Positions 41,559 to 49,714 of a DNA stretch of 64,000 nucleotides are shown here, in pieces. Location of the stretch: assembly GCA_002397465.1 (NCBI GenBank), contig DHAP01000051.1, forward strand, positions 111,754-175,753, given 5' to 3'. Every line of letters starts with the position of its first letter. The first letter of the stretch is position 1. The notes beneath the pieces were generated by a model. It searched no databases. It had not been told where the DNA came from and was given only the letters and a program-made list of their open reading frames with translations. The translations under genes and the position numbers were made by a program. The stretch is from Caryophanales bacterium UBA4951 (GTDB lineage: Bacteria > Bacillota_I > Bacilli_A > RFN20 > CAG-826).

Positions 41559-42280
41559 CGATGGCCCTCGACTTCATAGGAAAAGACGGAGGCCGCGTAG
41601 ATGGAGGCGGTCTCGGCCCGCAAGATCCTTCGGCCCAAAGAAACGAACCTGAATCCTTTTTCCTCGGCCATTTCGGCTTCTATGGGCGTGAATCCGCCCT
41701 CAGGCCCGATGAGGATCAAAACTTTCATTCCGGGTTTGACGTCTTTCAAGGCTTCCCTTAAGGAGGCGACGTCATCGCTTTTGTTCTCATAGGCGAATAA
41801 TTTGAGGTCGGCTTCGACGTCGAGGATCTTGGTAAACGAATGGATGTGGTGAATCTCTGGGAGGCGGCTCCTCTTCGATTGCTCGCAGGCCCCTTTCACG
41901 ATTTTCTCGGATCTTTGGTACTTTTTCTCTTTGTCCGACAAGCCATTCGGCCTCACGATGGTCCGGCTTGAGACGTATGGATAAAAAGAAGAGACCCCTA
42001 ATTCGGTCCCTTTTTCGTAGACCATCTCATCGTTTCCGTGCTTCAGCAAGGCGAATCCAAGCAAAAGGGAAACAGGCAATTCGCATTCTCTTTTCTTCTC
42101 CTCGACGACATTGATCGTCAAAGGATCCAAGGAAGCCACGACGCATTGATAAACGTTGCTGCCATCGGCGACTTCGATGTTCTCTCCGACTTCGGCCCTC
42201 ATGACATCGACGAGATGATGGGCGTCATTGTTCGAAAGGAGAGCCTTATCCCCCACGATCGTCGCGAAGTAACGTTGCAT
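41555..42280 (-). CDS. rsmE: 16S rRNA (uracil-1498-N3)-methyltransferase RsmE
   Basis: RsmE is a SPOUT-class methyltransferase acting on U1498 of 16S rRNA. The 241-residue protein has the N-terminal PUA-like part (RYFATIVGDKALLSNNDAHHL) and the knot region VLILIGPEGGFTPIEAEMAEEKGFRFVSLGRRILRAETA at residues ~185-225, shown here as the SAM-binding loop GPEGGF and LRAETA. SD GGAGG precedes the start. prmA, normally between dnaJ and rsmE, is replaced by a TM2-domain gene. Confidence 0.94.
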   Translation of the reverse strand: MQRYFATIVGDKALLSNNDAHHLVDVMRAEVGENIEVADGSNVYQCVVASLDPLTINVVEEKKRECELPVSLLLGFALLKHGNDEMVYEKGTELGVSSFYPYVSSRTIVRPNGLSDKEKKYQRSEKIVKGACEQSKRSRLPEIHHIHSFTKILDVEADLKLFAYENKSDDVASLREALKDVKPGMKVLILIGPEGGFTPIEAEMAEEKGFRFVSLGRRILRAETASIYAASVFSYEVEGHR

Positions 42281-42299
42281 AAGAGCCTCCTAAATTAAT

Positions 42300-42740
42300 T
42301 TATCTGAGGAATTCGCCGTTCGAGTCTTTGGCGGAATCGTTTTTGAATATCTTGGCGCTATAAGAGGCGAAGCCGACCCAATCGAAGCCAAAGGCGATGA
42401 GGAAGGCGAAGTAATTGTTCAGATCATTGACGTTGTAATAAAGGATGAAGCCGCCGCCGATGGTGATCAAAAGCGTGATAAGTATCGAGAGGAGGCCTTT
42501 TTTCCAGAATCCGAGGTAAAACTGATCGATGCCAGCCCAGCCGAGGCCCATGCACAAAAAACCAGCCGTTTTTTTGGACTTGCTCTTATAGAGCTTGTAG
42601 TCGCCGGTGACGGGATCGACGAACTGGGTCATGTCCTTCGTTTGATAGTTGGCGTCAATCGGGTGTTCGCATCCGCAATAAGGGCAGACGTCATTATCGA
42701 ATTTGCTGATTTCCCGATGGCAATTACGGCATTGTGGCAT
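42300..42740 (-). CDS. TM2 domain protein with N-terminal zinc ribbon
   Basis: A 146-residue membrane protein. Residues 4-25 form a zinc ribbon (CRNCHREISKFDNDVCPYCG). Residues 58-130 form a TM2 domain with two to three membrane segments and the core GLGWAGIDQFYLGFWKKG. TM2 proteins are common and of unknown function. The start at 42740 has no SD; an in-frame stop lies 10-12 nt upstream, so no earlier start is possible. A perfect AGGAGG lies 47 bp upstream, next to a 19-codon ORF that overlaps this start. Confidence 0.8.
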   Translation of the reverse strand: MPQCRNCHREISKFDNDVCPYCGCEHPIDANYQTKDMTQFVDPVTGDYKLYKSKSKKTAGFLCMGLGWAGIDQFYLGFWKKGLLSILITLLITIGGGFILYYNVNDLNNYFAFLIAFGFDWVGFASYSAKIFKNDSAKDSNGEFLR

Positions 42741-42850
42741 AACGATTATTTAGTGTATACCAATTTGGTAATGGTAACACCATTAACCTCCTCTAATTTC
42801 TCTTAAGGCTTCTACTAATAGACTTTAGCATAAATCGGCGACTTTCTCCT
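42741..42850 (-). promoter_or_regulatory. Leader region of the TM2 gene with inverted repeats
   Basis: On the - strand it contains TTAGTAG (42812-42818), AGGAGG (42787-42792), an inverted repeat TAATGGT/ACCATTA and a second TACCAA-A-TTGGTA. A short ORF (42724-42783, 19 codons) starts 3 nt after the AGGAGG, which is closer than usual. Confidence 0.35.
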
Positions 42851-42852
42851 AG

Positions 42853-42878
42853 AGAAAAGGGGGCGTTTGGCCCCCTAT
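42853..42878 (-). terminator. Intrinsic terminator of the hrcA-dnaJ operon
   Basis: On the - strand GGGGGC, loop CAAAC, GCCCCC, then TTTTC. Confidence 0.85.
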
Positions 42879-42890
42879 ATCGACATATCC

Positions 42891-44045
42891 CTATTTTTTG
42901 AAGTGATTCTTCCACCACTTGTTATCCTTTTTGGCAGCTTCCTGCTTCTGGAATTCCTTGAGGAGGTCCTTCTCGCTTTGGCTGAGATTCGTCGGCGTCG
43001 TGACTTTGACGTGGATGTACTCGTCTCCTGGTTTTCCGCCGCGGAGATCCTTCACGCCTTTCCCGCGCAGTTTGAGGATTTGGTCTGGCTGGGTCCCGCT
43101 TGGGACGTCAACCGTCACCTCTCCATAAACCGTCGGAACGTCGATCGATGAGCCTAAGGCGCAGTCGACAAACGAGAGAGGGACATCGATGTGGATGTCG
43201 TTGCCATCACGTTTGAAGACGTTATGGTTCTGAACCTGGACTTCGATATACAAATCGCCGTTCGGGCCGCCATTCGCGCCTCTTCCGCCTTTTCCTTGGA
43301 CCCTGACCTGCTGGCCGTTATTGATGCCGGCCGGAATGTTCACTGAAATGTCACGGTGGACTCTCGAATAGCCGCTTCCGCCGCAAAGATGGCACTTTTT
43401 GGTGACTATTTTGCCGCTTCCGTGGCAGCGAGGGCATGGCCCTTCGCTTTCCATCATGCCGAAAATCGTCTGCTGTCTGGTTCTGACGTAGCCGCTGCCG
43501 CCGCAATCTGGGCAGGTGTCGATGTCACTAGGGCTATCAGCCCCGGTGCCATGGCAGTTCTCACATGGTTCGTCATAAGTGAGAGGGATCGTTATCTTCC
43601 TCCCGTTTATGGCATCCATGAAGTCTATCTTGATGCGGTAAAGGGTATCGTCTCCTTTGCTAGGAGAGCCATCATCGCCCCGTCGTCTACTACGCCCCGC
43701 TCCGCCACCGCCGAAAAATGACTGGAAGATGTCATTGAGATCGACATCCCCAAAACCTTCGCTGGAGAATCCTCCGCCCGAGAACGGATTGCCCGCTCCG
43801 CCGGTCGAGGAGCCTTGTTGGAAGGCAGCCATGCCAAATTGATCGTATTGGCGACGTTTGGCGTCGTCGTACAAGACGTCATAAGCTTCTTGTATCTCTT
43901 CGAATTTCTTCGGAGCGTCTGGGCTTTTGTTCAAATCAGGGTGATATTGTTTGGCAAGTTTTCGATAGGCGCTCTTGATCTCGTCTTTAGTGGCGGTCTT
44001 GGCAACGCCCAGCACTTCGTAATAATCCCTTTTGGTCTCGGCCAT
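42891..44045 (-). CDS. dnaJ: Chaperone protein DnaJ
   Basis: DnaJ is the J-domain co-chaperone of DnaK. The 384-residue protein (start at 44045, with AAGGAGG upstream; the ATG at 44063 lies before that SD) has the J domain with HPD ([10 protein letters not shown]) and a Gly/Phe-rich linker. Four zinc-binding CxxCxGxG repeats follow ([32 protein letters not shown]), then the C-terminal substrate-binding domains. It is separated from dnaK by a strong terminator-like hairpin, so its level may be lower than that of dnaK. Confidence 0.97.
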   Translation of the reverse strand: MAETKRDYYEVLGVAKTATKDEIKSAYRKLAKQYHPDLNKSPDAPKKFEEIQEAYDVLYDDAKRRQYDQFGMAAFQQGSSTGGAGNPFSGGGFSSEGFGDVDLNDIFQSFFGGGGAGRSRRRGDDGSPSKGDDTLYRIKIDFMDAINGRKITIPLTYDEPCENCHGTGADSPSDIDTCPDCGGSGYVRTRQQTIFGMMESEGPCPRCHGSGKIVTKKCHLCGGSGYSRVHRDISVNIPAGINNGQQVRVQGKGGRGANGGPNGDLYIEVQVQNHNVFKRDGNDIHIDVPLSFVDCALGSSIDVPTVYGEVTVDVPSGTQPDQILKLRGKGVKDLRGGKPGDEYIHVKVTTPTNLSQSEKDLLKEFQKQEAAKKDNKWWKNHFKK

Positions 44046-44061
44046 AAGCACTCCTCCTTTC

Positions 44062-44098
44062 AAAAAAAGTCAGGGGCGCCCCGAAATCGGGACGCCCT
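44062..44098 (-). terminator. Terminator-like hairpin between dnaK and dnaJ
   Basis: On the - strand GGGCGTCCCG pairs with CGGGGCGCCC (one G-U) over an ATTT loop, followed by TGACTTTTTTT. Probably a partial terminator, since dnaJ has no separate promoter that I can see. Confidence 0.75.
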
Positions 44099-44108
44099 AG
44101 AATGATGA

Positions 44109-45962
44109 TTAGTTCTTCTTGTCGGTGAAATCGGCATCGACAACGTCGTCTGGGCCTTCTTTGCCTTCAGTTTTCCCTTCGTTGGCATTCGGGGTTGGAC
44201 CACCGGCCTGTTCGTTTCCTTGTGGTTGCTGATAGTTGGCAGACTGGGCTTTGGCGGCCGCGTCTTCGAGCTTCCCGACGATCTCGCGGAGCTTATCAGT
44301 GTTGTTGGACTGAATGGCGCCTTGAGCCTCATCACGGAGTTCGGTGAGCTGTTTCTTCGTCGCCTCATCGAGAGTCGAGCCTTTTTCGGTCAGGACCTGG
44401 TTGATCTCGTCAACATAGGTCTGGGCCTTGTTCTTGATCTCGATGTCGTCTTTTCTCTTCTGGTCGGCGGCTTTGTTGTCCTCAGCCTCTTTGACCATGC
44501 GGTCGATATCCGACTTCGAGAGGCCGTTGCTGCCAGAGATGGTGATGTCTTGGCTTAAGCCAGAATCAAGATCCTTGGCGCTGACCTTAACGATGCCGTT
44601 GACGTCGATTGAGAAGGTGACTTCGATCCTCGGCTGTCCACGTCTTGCCGGCTTGATGCCAGAAAGGGTGAAATGACCTAAGAGTTTGTTGTCGTGGGCC
44701 ATCTGACGTTCGCCTTGGTAAACCATGATGTCGACGGCTGGCTGATTGTCCTCAGCGGTCGAGAACACCTGGCTCTTGGTGGTCGGGATGGTCGTATTTC
44801 TTGGAATGAGCGGAGTCATGACGCCGCCGAGGGTTTCAATGCCCAAGGTGAGCGGGGTGACGTCGAGAAGGACGACATCCTTGACTTCGCCGGCGATGAC
44901 GCCGCCTTGAATGGCAGCGCCGATGGAGACGGCCTCATCAGGGTTGACTGAGAGGTTGATCTCGTGGCCGGAAACTTTCTTGACGAGTTCCTGGACGGCT
45001 GGCATACGAATCGAGCCGCCGATCATGAGAATGTCGCCAAGATCGTTGTAGTTGAGTTTGGCATCCGCCATGGCTTTTTCCATTGGCGTCTTGCATCTTT
45101 CAAGAAGGTTCTTGGTCAAATCCTGGAATTTGGCGCGGCTGAGCTTTCCTTCCCAGCTGATAGGACCGTTGCTTCCCATGCCGATGAACGGAAGGGAGAT
45201 AGTAGTCTCAAGTGAGCTTGAGAGCTCGATCTTGGCTTTTTCGGCGGCGTCGATGAAACGCTGCTGGGCCATCTTGTCGGTCAAATCGCTGCCGGTGTCA
45301 ATCTGAATCTGGGCATGAATCCAATCAGCGACGGCTTTGTCCCAGTCATCGCCTCCTAGACGAGTGTCACCAGAGGTGGCGAGAACCTGGAAGGTCCCGT
45401 CGCCGATATCGAGGATCGAAACATCGAGAGTGCCACCGCCAAGGTCAAAGACCAAGACTTTCTCACTCTTTTTGGTGTCTAGTCCATAAGCGAGGCATGA
45501 AGCTGTCGGCTCGTTGATGATACGGACCACGTCGAGTCCGGCGATGGTGCCGGCATCCTTGGTGGCCTGACGCTGAGCGTCATTGAAGTAAGCCGGAACG
45601 GTGATGACGGCCTTTTTGACGGGCGATCCAATGCTCTTTTCGGCATAGGCTTTCATATAAGCCAAGACCTTGGCCGAGATTTCCTGCGGCGTGAAGTCCT
45701 TGTTGAGGCATCCGACATGGAATTTGAAAGAATCGCCCATATGACGTTTGGCGCTTCTCACGGTGTCGGGGTTGGTGATCATCTGACGCTTGGCGGCGTT
45801 GCCGACGATTTCCTCACCATCGGCTTTGAATGCGACCACGCTTGGGGTCGTCTGGGTGCCTTCTGGGTTCGGGATGACTTTGACTTTCCCGTCGGCCTGT
45901 AGGTAGCTGATGACGCTGTTGGTAGTTCCTAAATCGATGCCAACTATGATTTCTTTTGCCAT
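44109..45962 (-). CDS. dnaK: Chaperone protein DnaK (Hsp70)
   Basis: DnaK is the ATP-driven Hsp70 chaperone. The 617-residue protein has the nucleotide-binding domain ([41 protein letters not shown]), the linker [15 protein letters not shown], the beta-sandwich substrate domain and a helical lid ending in a Gln/Gly/Glu-rich tail. The usual GGSTR/GGSSR motif reads GGSIR. SD AAAGGAGA precedes the start. It lies 15 bp after grpE. Confidence 0.97.
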   Translation of the reverse strand: MAKEIIVGIDLGTTNSVISYLQADGKVKVIPNPEGTQTTPSVVAFKADGEEIVGNAAKRQMITNPDTVRSAKRHMGDSFKFHVGCLNKDFTPQEISAKVLAYMKAYAEKSIGSPVKKAVITVPAYFNDAQRQATKDAGTIAGLDVVRIINEPTASCLAYGLDTKKSEKVLVFDLGGGTLDVSILDIGDGTFQVLATSGDTRLGGDDWDKAVADWIHAQIQIDTGSDLTDKMAQQRFIDAAEKAKIELSSSLETTISLPFIGMGSNGPISWEGKLSRAKFQDLTKNLLERCKTPMEKAMADAKLNYNDLGDILMIGGSIRMPAVQELVKKVSGHEINLSVNPDEAVSIGAAIQGGVIAGEVKDVVLLDVTPLTLGIETLGGVMTPLIPRNTTIPTTKSQVFSTAEDNQPAVDIMVYQGERQMAHDNKLLGHFTLSGIKPARRGQPRIEVTFSIDVNGIVKVSAKDLDSGLSQDITISGSNGLSKSDIDRMVKEAEDNKAADQKRKDDIEIKNKAQTYVDEINQVLTEKGSTLDEATKKQLTELRDEAQGAIQSNNTDKLREIVGKLEDAAAKAQSANYQQPQGNEQAGGPTPNANEGKTEGKEGPDDVVDADFTDKKN

Positions 45963-45977
45963 AAATTTATTTCTCCT

Positions 45978-46589
45978 TTAGGCCTTTTTGGCCTCAGTAG
46001 CATTTTTATCGTCCGCTTGTTCGACTTTCTTTTTGCTGACCAGCACCATGACCGGGCGGATCAGACGGTCATGAAGCTTGTAGCCTTTCGAGTAGACTTG
46101 AAGGACCTTTCCTTCTTCGTCTCCTTCTTTGACTTCGACCGCGTGCATATAGCTGGGGTCGAAGGCATCCCCGATTTTCGGGAGTATCTCCACCACGCCT
46201 TCATTTTTAAGGGTGGCTTGGATCTGATTGTAGATATAGGAGAAGCCTTGCTGATAGTTCTTGGCTTCCTCGCTGTTGGGTTTGGCCTCAAGGGCGATGT
46301 AGAAGCTGTCTAAGGCAGGTAGGAGGTTCTCCAAGAAGCCGACGCTTCGGTAGCGAAGGGCTTCGCGGTGATCCTCTTCAAGGCTCTTGCGGAGGTTTTG
46401 GGTGTCGGCTAATTCCATGTAGTAGGAATTCTTCCACTTGGCGGCTTCCTCTTGGGCTTTCTTGAGTTCTTCTTCTAACTTTGCCCCCTCGTTCGGTATT
46501 TCCTTGCCGGGACTTGGGTTGGCTGCTTGGTCTTCTTTTTTCATTTCTTCTTGCTGACCTTGCTTTGTTTCTTTAACGGTGTCTGACAT
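45978..46589 (-). CDS. grpE: Nucleotide exchange factor GrpE
   Basis: GrpE releases ADP from DnaK. The 203-residue protein has a charged N-terminal extension, a long dimerising helix (EELKKAQEEAAKWKNSYY) and the C-terminal beta domain (VGFLENLLPALDSFYIAL, GDAFDPSYMHAVEV, DRLIRPVMVLVSKK). The start at 46589 has a perfect AAAGGAGG 6 nt upstream, although it overlaps hrcA by 49 bp; a later ATG at 46544 would overlap only 4 bp but has no good SD. Confidence 0.95.
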   Translation of the reverse strand: MSDTVKETKQGQQEEMKKEDQAANPSPGKEIPNEGAKLEEELKKAQEEAAKWKNSYYMELADTQNLRKSLEEDHREALRYRSVGFLENLLPALDSFYIALEAKPNSEEAKNYQQGFSYIYNQIQATLKNEGVVEILPKIGDAFDPSYMHAVEVKEGDEEGKVLQVYSKGYKLHDRLIRPVMVLVSKKKVEQADDKNATEAKKA

Positions 46590-47629
46590 GCTTTTCCTCC
46601 TTTAAGTATCGTGCGACTGGCGAAGTACTCGTCGAGGGCATTGGCGAAGTACTTGAGAGTCGAGACGACTTTCTCATAATCCATTCGCGAAGGTCCTAGG
46701 ACCGTAAGGCTTGCGCTGGGCTCCCCAGGGAGTTTCAACTCCGTGGAAACGATGGCAAGATCCTCAAGCCCCTCCTTTTTCGTGCCTATATGGACGCTGA
46801 CTCCGGAGCCCACGTTCTTGGGGGCGGATTCGCACAAAGCTTTCTTCATCTTCTCAGGATCGTCTAGTAATGACAGCAACTGTCTAAGCTTTTCGGCGTC
46901 ATTGGCGAACTCAGGCTGATTGTAGAGGGCATCTTTGCCATACATGTCGAGCCTTTCGGTCGCAAACTTCGCGAAGGCTTCGAGGATGGCGTCATAGATG
47001 ACTTCCTGCCCCACCACGTAATCGGTGAGAGCCGGACGCATCGCTTCCATTTTGCTGACTACCCCGGCGATCGGGGTTCCAGTGAGCCTGGCGTTCAACA
47101 TGCTTACGGTCTTCACGACCTCCTCGACGGGGATTGTGGGATCGACGATGAACGTCTTGTTTTCGACATAGCCTTTGTCTGTCACGAAGACCGCCGTGGC
47201 GGTCGTCGATGACAGAGGGATAATCTGAACCGATACAAGCTTTTCCTCGTTGATGCTGCTTCCGAGGACGACGGAGGCGAGGTTGGTCATATGAGAGAGA
47301 ATCTCACAGCTTTCCTTCATGACCTCTTCGACGGATTTCGTTTTCTCGCCAAGGATGTTTTGCAAGGCGTTCTTGGCGTTTTCATCAACTGGGGCCTCCC
47401 TAAGATGGGAGACGTAATATTGATAGCCTTTTTCCGATGGGACACGCCCGGATGAGGTATGGGTCTTTTCGAGATATCCATCCTGCTCCAAGGCATTCAT
47501 CTCATTGCGGATCGTAGCGCTTGAGACTTCAAGCTTGTAGACCTCTTGAAGGGTCTTACTGCCGACCGGTTCGGCCGTTTTGATGAAATGTTCGACGATC
47601 AGCTTAAGGATTTCATCACGTCTTGTCAT
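46541..47629 (-). CDS. hrcA: Heat-inducible transcription repressor HrcA
   Basis: HrcA represses class I heat-shock genes by binding CIRCE. The 362-residue protein has the N-terminal winged helix (RRDEILKLIVEHFIKTAEPVGSKTL, SSATIRNEMNALEQDGYL, TSSGRVPSEKGYQYYV) and the C-terminal dimerisation/GAF-like domain. SD GAGGAGG precedes the start. A CIRCE sits over its own promoter, so hrcA-grpE-dnaK-dnaJ is autoregulated. Confidence 0.96.
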   Translation of the reverse strand: MTRRDEILKLIVEHFIKTAEPVGSKTLQEVYKLEVSSATIRNEMNALEQDGYLEKTHTSSGRVPSEKGYQYYVSHLREAPVDENAKNALQNILGEKTKSVEEVMKESCEILSHMTNLASVVLGSSINEEKLVSVQIIPLSSTTATAVFVTDKGYVENKTFIVDPTIPVEEVVKTVSMLNARLTGTPIAGVVSKMEAMRPALTDYVVGQEVIYDAILEAFAKFATERLDMYGKDALYNQPEFANDAEKLRQLLSLLDDPEKMKKALCESAPKNVGSGVSVHIGTKKEGLEDLAIVSTELKLPGEPSASLTVLGPSRMDYEKVVSTLKYFANALDEYFASRTILKGGKACQTPLKKQSKVSKKK

Positions 47630-47664
47630 TTCTTTTGCCTCCTCGTTTAGCAGTCCCTTTCCTT

Positions 47665-47718
47665 AGGTGCTAGCACCATTATAATAGCGGGATTAGCACT
47701 GTCAACATCAAAGTGCTA
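47665..47718 (-). promoter_or_regulatory. hrcA operon promoter with CIRCE operator
   Basis: On the - strand TTGACA (47699-47704), a 16-bp spacer and TATAAT (47677-47682). CIRCE spans 47692-47718: arms TTAGCACTG and AAGTGCTAA separated by 9 bp, 16 of 18 arm bases matching the consensus. It covers the -35. A second perfect palindrome GGTGCTAGCACC (47665-47676) sits at the expected start site. Confidence 0.9.
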
Positions 47719-47724
47719 AATACA

Positions 47725-47748
47725 TGAAAAAAGCCGTCCCAGCGGCTT
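47725..47748 (-). terminator. Intrinsic terminator of the hemW-RDD transcript
   Basis: On the - strand AAGCCG, loop CTGGGA, CGGCTT, then TTTTC. Confidence 0.8.
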
Positions 47749-47764
47749 CTATTGGTTAAAAATT

Positions 47765-48178
47765 CTAGGCTCTTGTGTCGATGACGTTGGTGTTGGTCAT
47801 CCTATCGAAAACGCTTCGTTCGGTGTGGTTTGATAGCATATAGACCGAATTGATGATGTCCATGGCCATGGCCCCGACCAAAAGACTCTTCAAGAGACTT
47901 TCGGTGAAACCGAGACGATTTCCGCTCGGATGGCTAACTTTGATGCCAAATATGAGGTTTCCGACGGTTCTTCCGTTGCTGATCCAAAGAAAAAGCGTGT
48001 TGAAGATCACGAAGAAGAAATAGGAGACCAGAATTGAGAGAAGCACTGATAGATAAGCTGAGAAATCAGGGCCCAATAAAGAGACGAAAAGCCAGATGGC
48101 GAGGCCAAGGACGCAGTACGAGATGGCTTTGTCGACAAGCCAGCCCCCGATTCTTTTCTCATAGCGAGCGATATTCAT
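47765..48178 (-). CDS. RDD family membrane protein
   Basis: A 137-residue membrane protein of the RDD family (function unclear; some members are ion exchangers). The N-terminal signature is YEKRIGGWLVDKAISY, which carries the Arg and Asp of the family. Two membrane segments at residues ~18-40 and 47-70 are followed by the conserved NGRTVGNLIFGIKV and a third helix near 95-115. The ATG at 48178 is used; a TTG 18 bp upstream is possible. It follows hemW closely and ends before a terminator. Confidence 0.82.
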   Translation of the reverse strand: MNIARYEKRIGGWLVDKAISYCVLGLAIWLFVSLLGPDFSAYLSVLLSILVSYFFFVIFNTLFLWISNGRTVGNLIFGIKVSHPSGNRLGFTESLLKSLLVGAMAMDIINSVYMLSNHTERSVFDRMTNTNVIDTRA

Positions 48179-48182
48179 ATAT

Positions 48183-49283
48183 CTAATATAGCGCAAGGAG
48201 GAGCCTGTCTAAAAGAAGAATACCTTTGTCGGTCGCCTTAAATGAATCGGGGCCGAATACCGCCAAGCCTTCCTGAAGCGGCTTTTTCAAAGCCTCGTGG
48301 TAACGCTCAGCGAACTCAAAACCGAACCTTTCTTTGAATGATTTGAGCGAAAAGCCCTCTTCGAGGCGGAGATTGGTGAGGAAATAATCCTCAAGTTCGC
48401 CCTTTTCATCGAGGACATCCTTGCTCCCTTCTCTTCCCCCTTTTAGATATGAATCAAGGTTTTTTGTGTTGGTGTAACGGGTTTTGCCAAGATAACCTGA
48501 GGCCCCTAAACCAGCCCCATAGTATTGTTCGTCTTTCCAATAGACGAGGTTGTGTCGGCTTTTCTTGCCGTTTCTGGCGAAATTGCTGACTTCGTAACGG
48601 TCGTAACCGGCTTCGCGGAGCCTCTTGAGGATCAGCTCATATTGACCACCGGCCAGATTCTGATCCATCTCCTGGACTTTGTGCGAATAAAAATAAGTGC
48701 CTGGGGAGACGCTCAGACAGTAAGTCGAGAGATGATCGACGTCCAGGGAGAGCAAAGAATCGATGTCTTTAGCCAAGGTGGCGTCGCTTTCATTAGGAAG
48801 TCCGTATATCAAATCGCATGAAATATTGTCGAATCCGGCTTTCTTCGCGTCCTCGACGGAACGTTTGGCCATCAAAAAGTCGTGCTTCCGCCCCATGAAA
48901 GCCAAAAGGGCGGGGTCGGAAGACTGGACTCCGATCGAAAGGCGATTGACCCCGCATTTCTTGATCAATAAGAGTTTTTCGAGGCTCAGGCTCTCAGGAT
49001 TGCCTTCGAGGTCGAACTCCCCACCTTCTTTTAGATAAGGATAAAGGAAAGAAAGAAGGGACTCCAAAAGAGATGAAGGCAAACAGCTCGGTGTCCCACC
49101 GCCGACGTAAATCGTGTTCAACGATCCCTTGCTTATGTTGAAAGAAAGGATCTCTTTCTCTAGTTGCTGGACATAAGGAAAAGCCCACTTCTCTTCGAAG
49201 AGGACCTTTGAAAAATCGCAATATCGGCAAATATGCTCACAAAACGGGATGTGAACATATAGAGATTCAGCTTGGCTTTTCAC
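48183..49283 (-). CDS. hemW: HemW, radical SAM heme chaperone-like protein
   Basis: HemW is a radical SAM protein related to coproporphyrinogen III dehydrogenase (HemN) and proposed to insert heme. The 366-residue protein has the Cx3Cx2C cluster motif in YVHIPFCEHICRYCDFSK. TIYVGGGTPSCLP, NRLSIGVQSSDPALL and NISCDLIYGLPNES are the barrel motifs, with a C-terminal winged domain. In HemW the motif is CxxxCxxC followed by Asp-Phe, as here. The neighbour lepA one operon upstream matches B. subtilis. Its start overlaps the stop of a small membrane-protein gene. Confidence 0.92.
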   Translation of the reverse strand: MKSQAESLYVHIPFCEHICRYCDFSKVLFEEKWAFPYVQQLEKEILSFNISKGSLNTIYVGGGTPSCLPSSLLESLLSFLYPYLKEGGEFDLEGNPESLSLEKLLLIKKCGVNRLSIGVQSSDPALLAFMGRKHDFLMAKRSVEDAKKAGFDNISCDLIYGLPNESDATLAKDIDSLLSLDVDHLSTYCLSVSPGTYFYSHKVQEMDQNLAGGQYELILKRLREAGYDRYEVSNFARNGKKSRHNLVYWKDEQYYGAGLGASGYLGKTRYTNTKNLDSYLKGGREGSKDVLDEKGELEDYFLTNLRLEEGFSLKSFKERFGFEFAERYHEALKKPLQEGLAVFGPDSFKATDKGILLLDRLLLALY

Positions 49284-49714
49284 TTCTTTTTGGAGTCGGA
49301 TTCCTTGTCTTCGTCTTTGTCGAAGACCGCGGCTTCTTCCGGATGGGCTTTGGCGTATTCTTCCATGGCCTTGAGGGCTGCTTCGTCCTCAATCGGCCGG
49401 GTCGATCTATTCACTTCTTCTTTGACGATGTCCTGTTCGGCTGGTTTGTCGGTGATTTTCTCGCTCTTTTTCTCAAGTTCTTTGGAGGCTTCCTCCATCT
49501 TGGCTTGGGTTTCGGGGTCGACGTCCTGAACCATTCTCTTGACTTCTTCTTCCGCTATTTCCTTGTCGGTTTTCGGTTTGTCATGGCTTTGGAACGGCTT
49601 GACGTACTTCTTGAGAAGGATGACGGCCAAGACGATGGCACCGAAAATCAGCAAAAGCATCAAAATGATGAAGACAGGATTCTGGGTGAAGGAAGCGAAT
49701 ATTGTGGTAATCAT
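49280..49714 (-). CDS. Small single-pass membrane protein, acidic tail
   Basis: A 144-residue protein with one N-terminal membrane helix (residues 14-34, FIILMLLLIFGAIVLAVILL) and a long, highly charged cytoplasmic tail rich in Lys and Glu (KMEEASKELEKKSEKITDKP), probably coiled or disordered. I do not recognise a family. It overlaps the Fic-like gene upstream and hemW downstream by 4 bp each (ATGA), so the three are translationally coupled. Confidence 0.7.
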   Translation of the reverse strand: MITTIFASFTQNPVFIILMLLLIFGAIVLAVILLKKYVKPFQSHDKPKTDKEIAEEEVKRMVQDVDPETQAKMEEASKELEKKSEKITDKPAEQDIVKEEVNRSTRPIEDEAALKAMEEYAKAHPEEAAVFDKDEDKESDSKKK

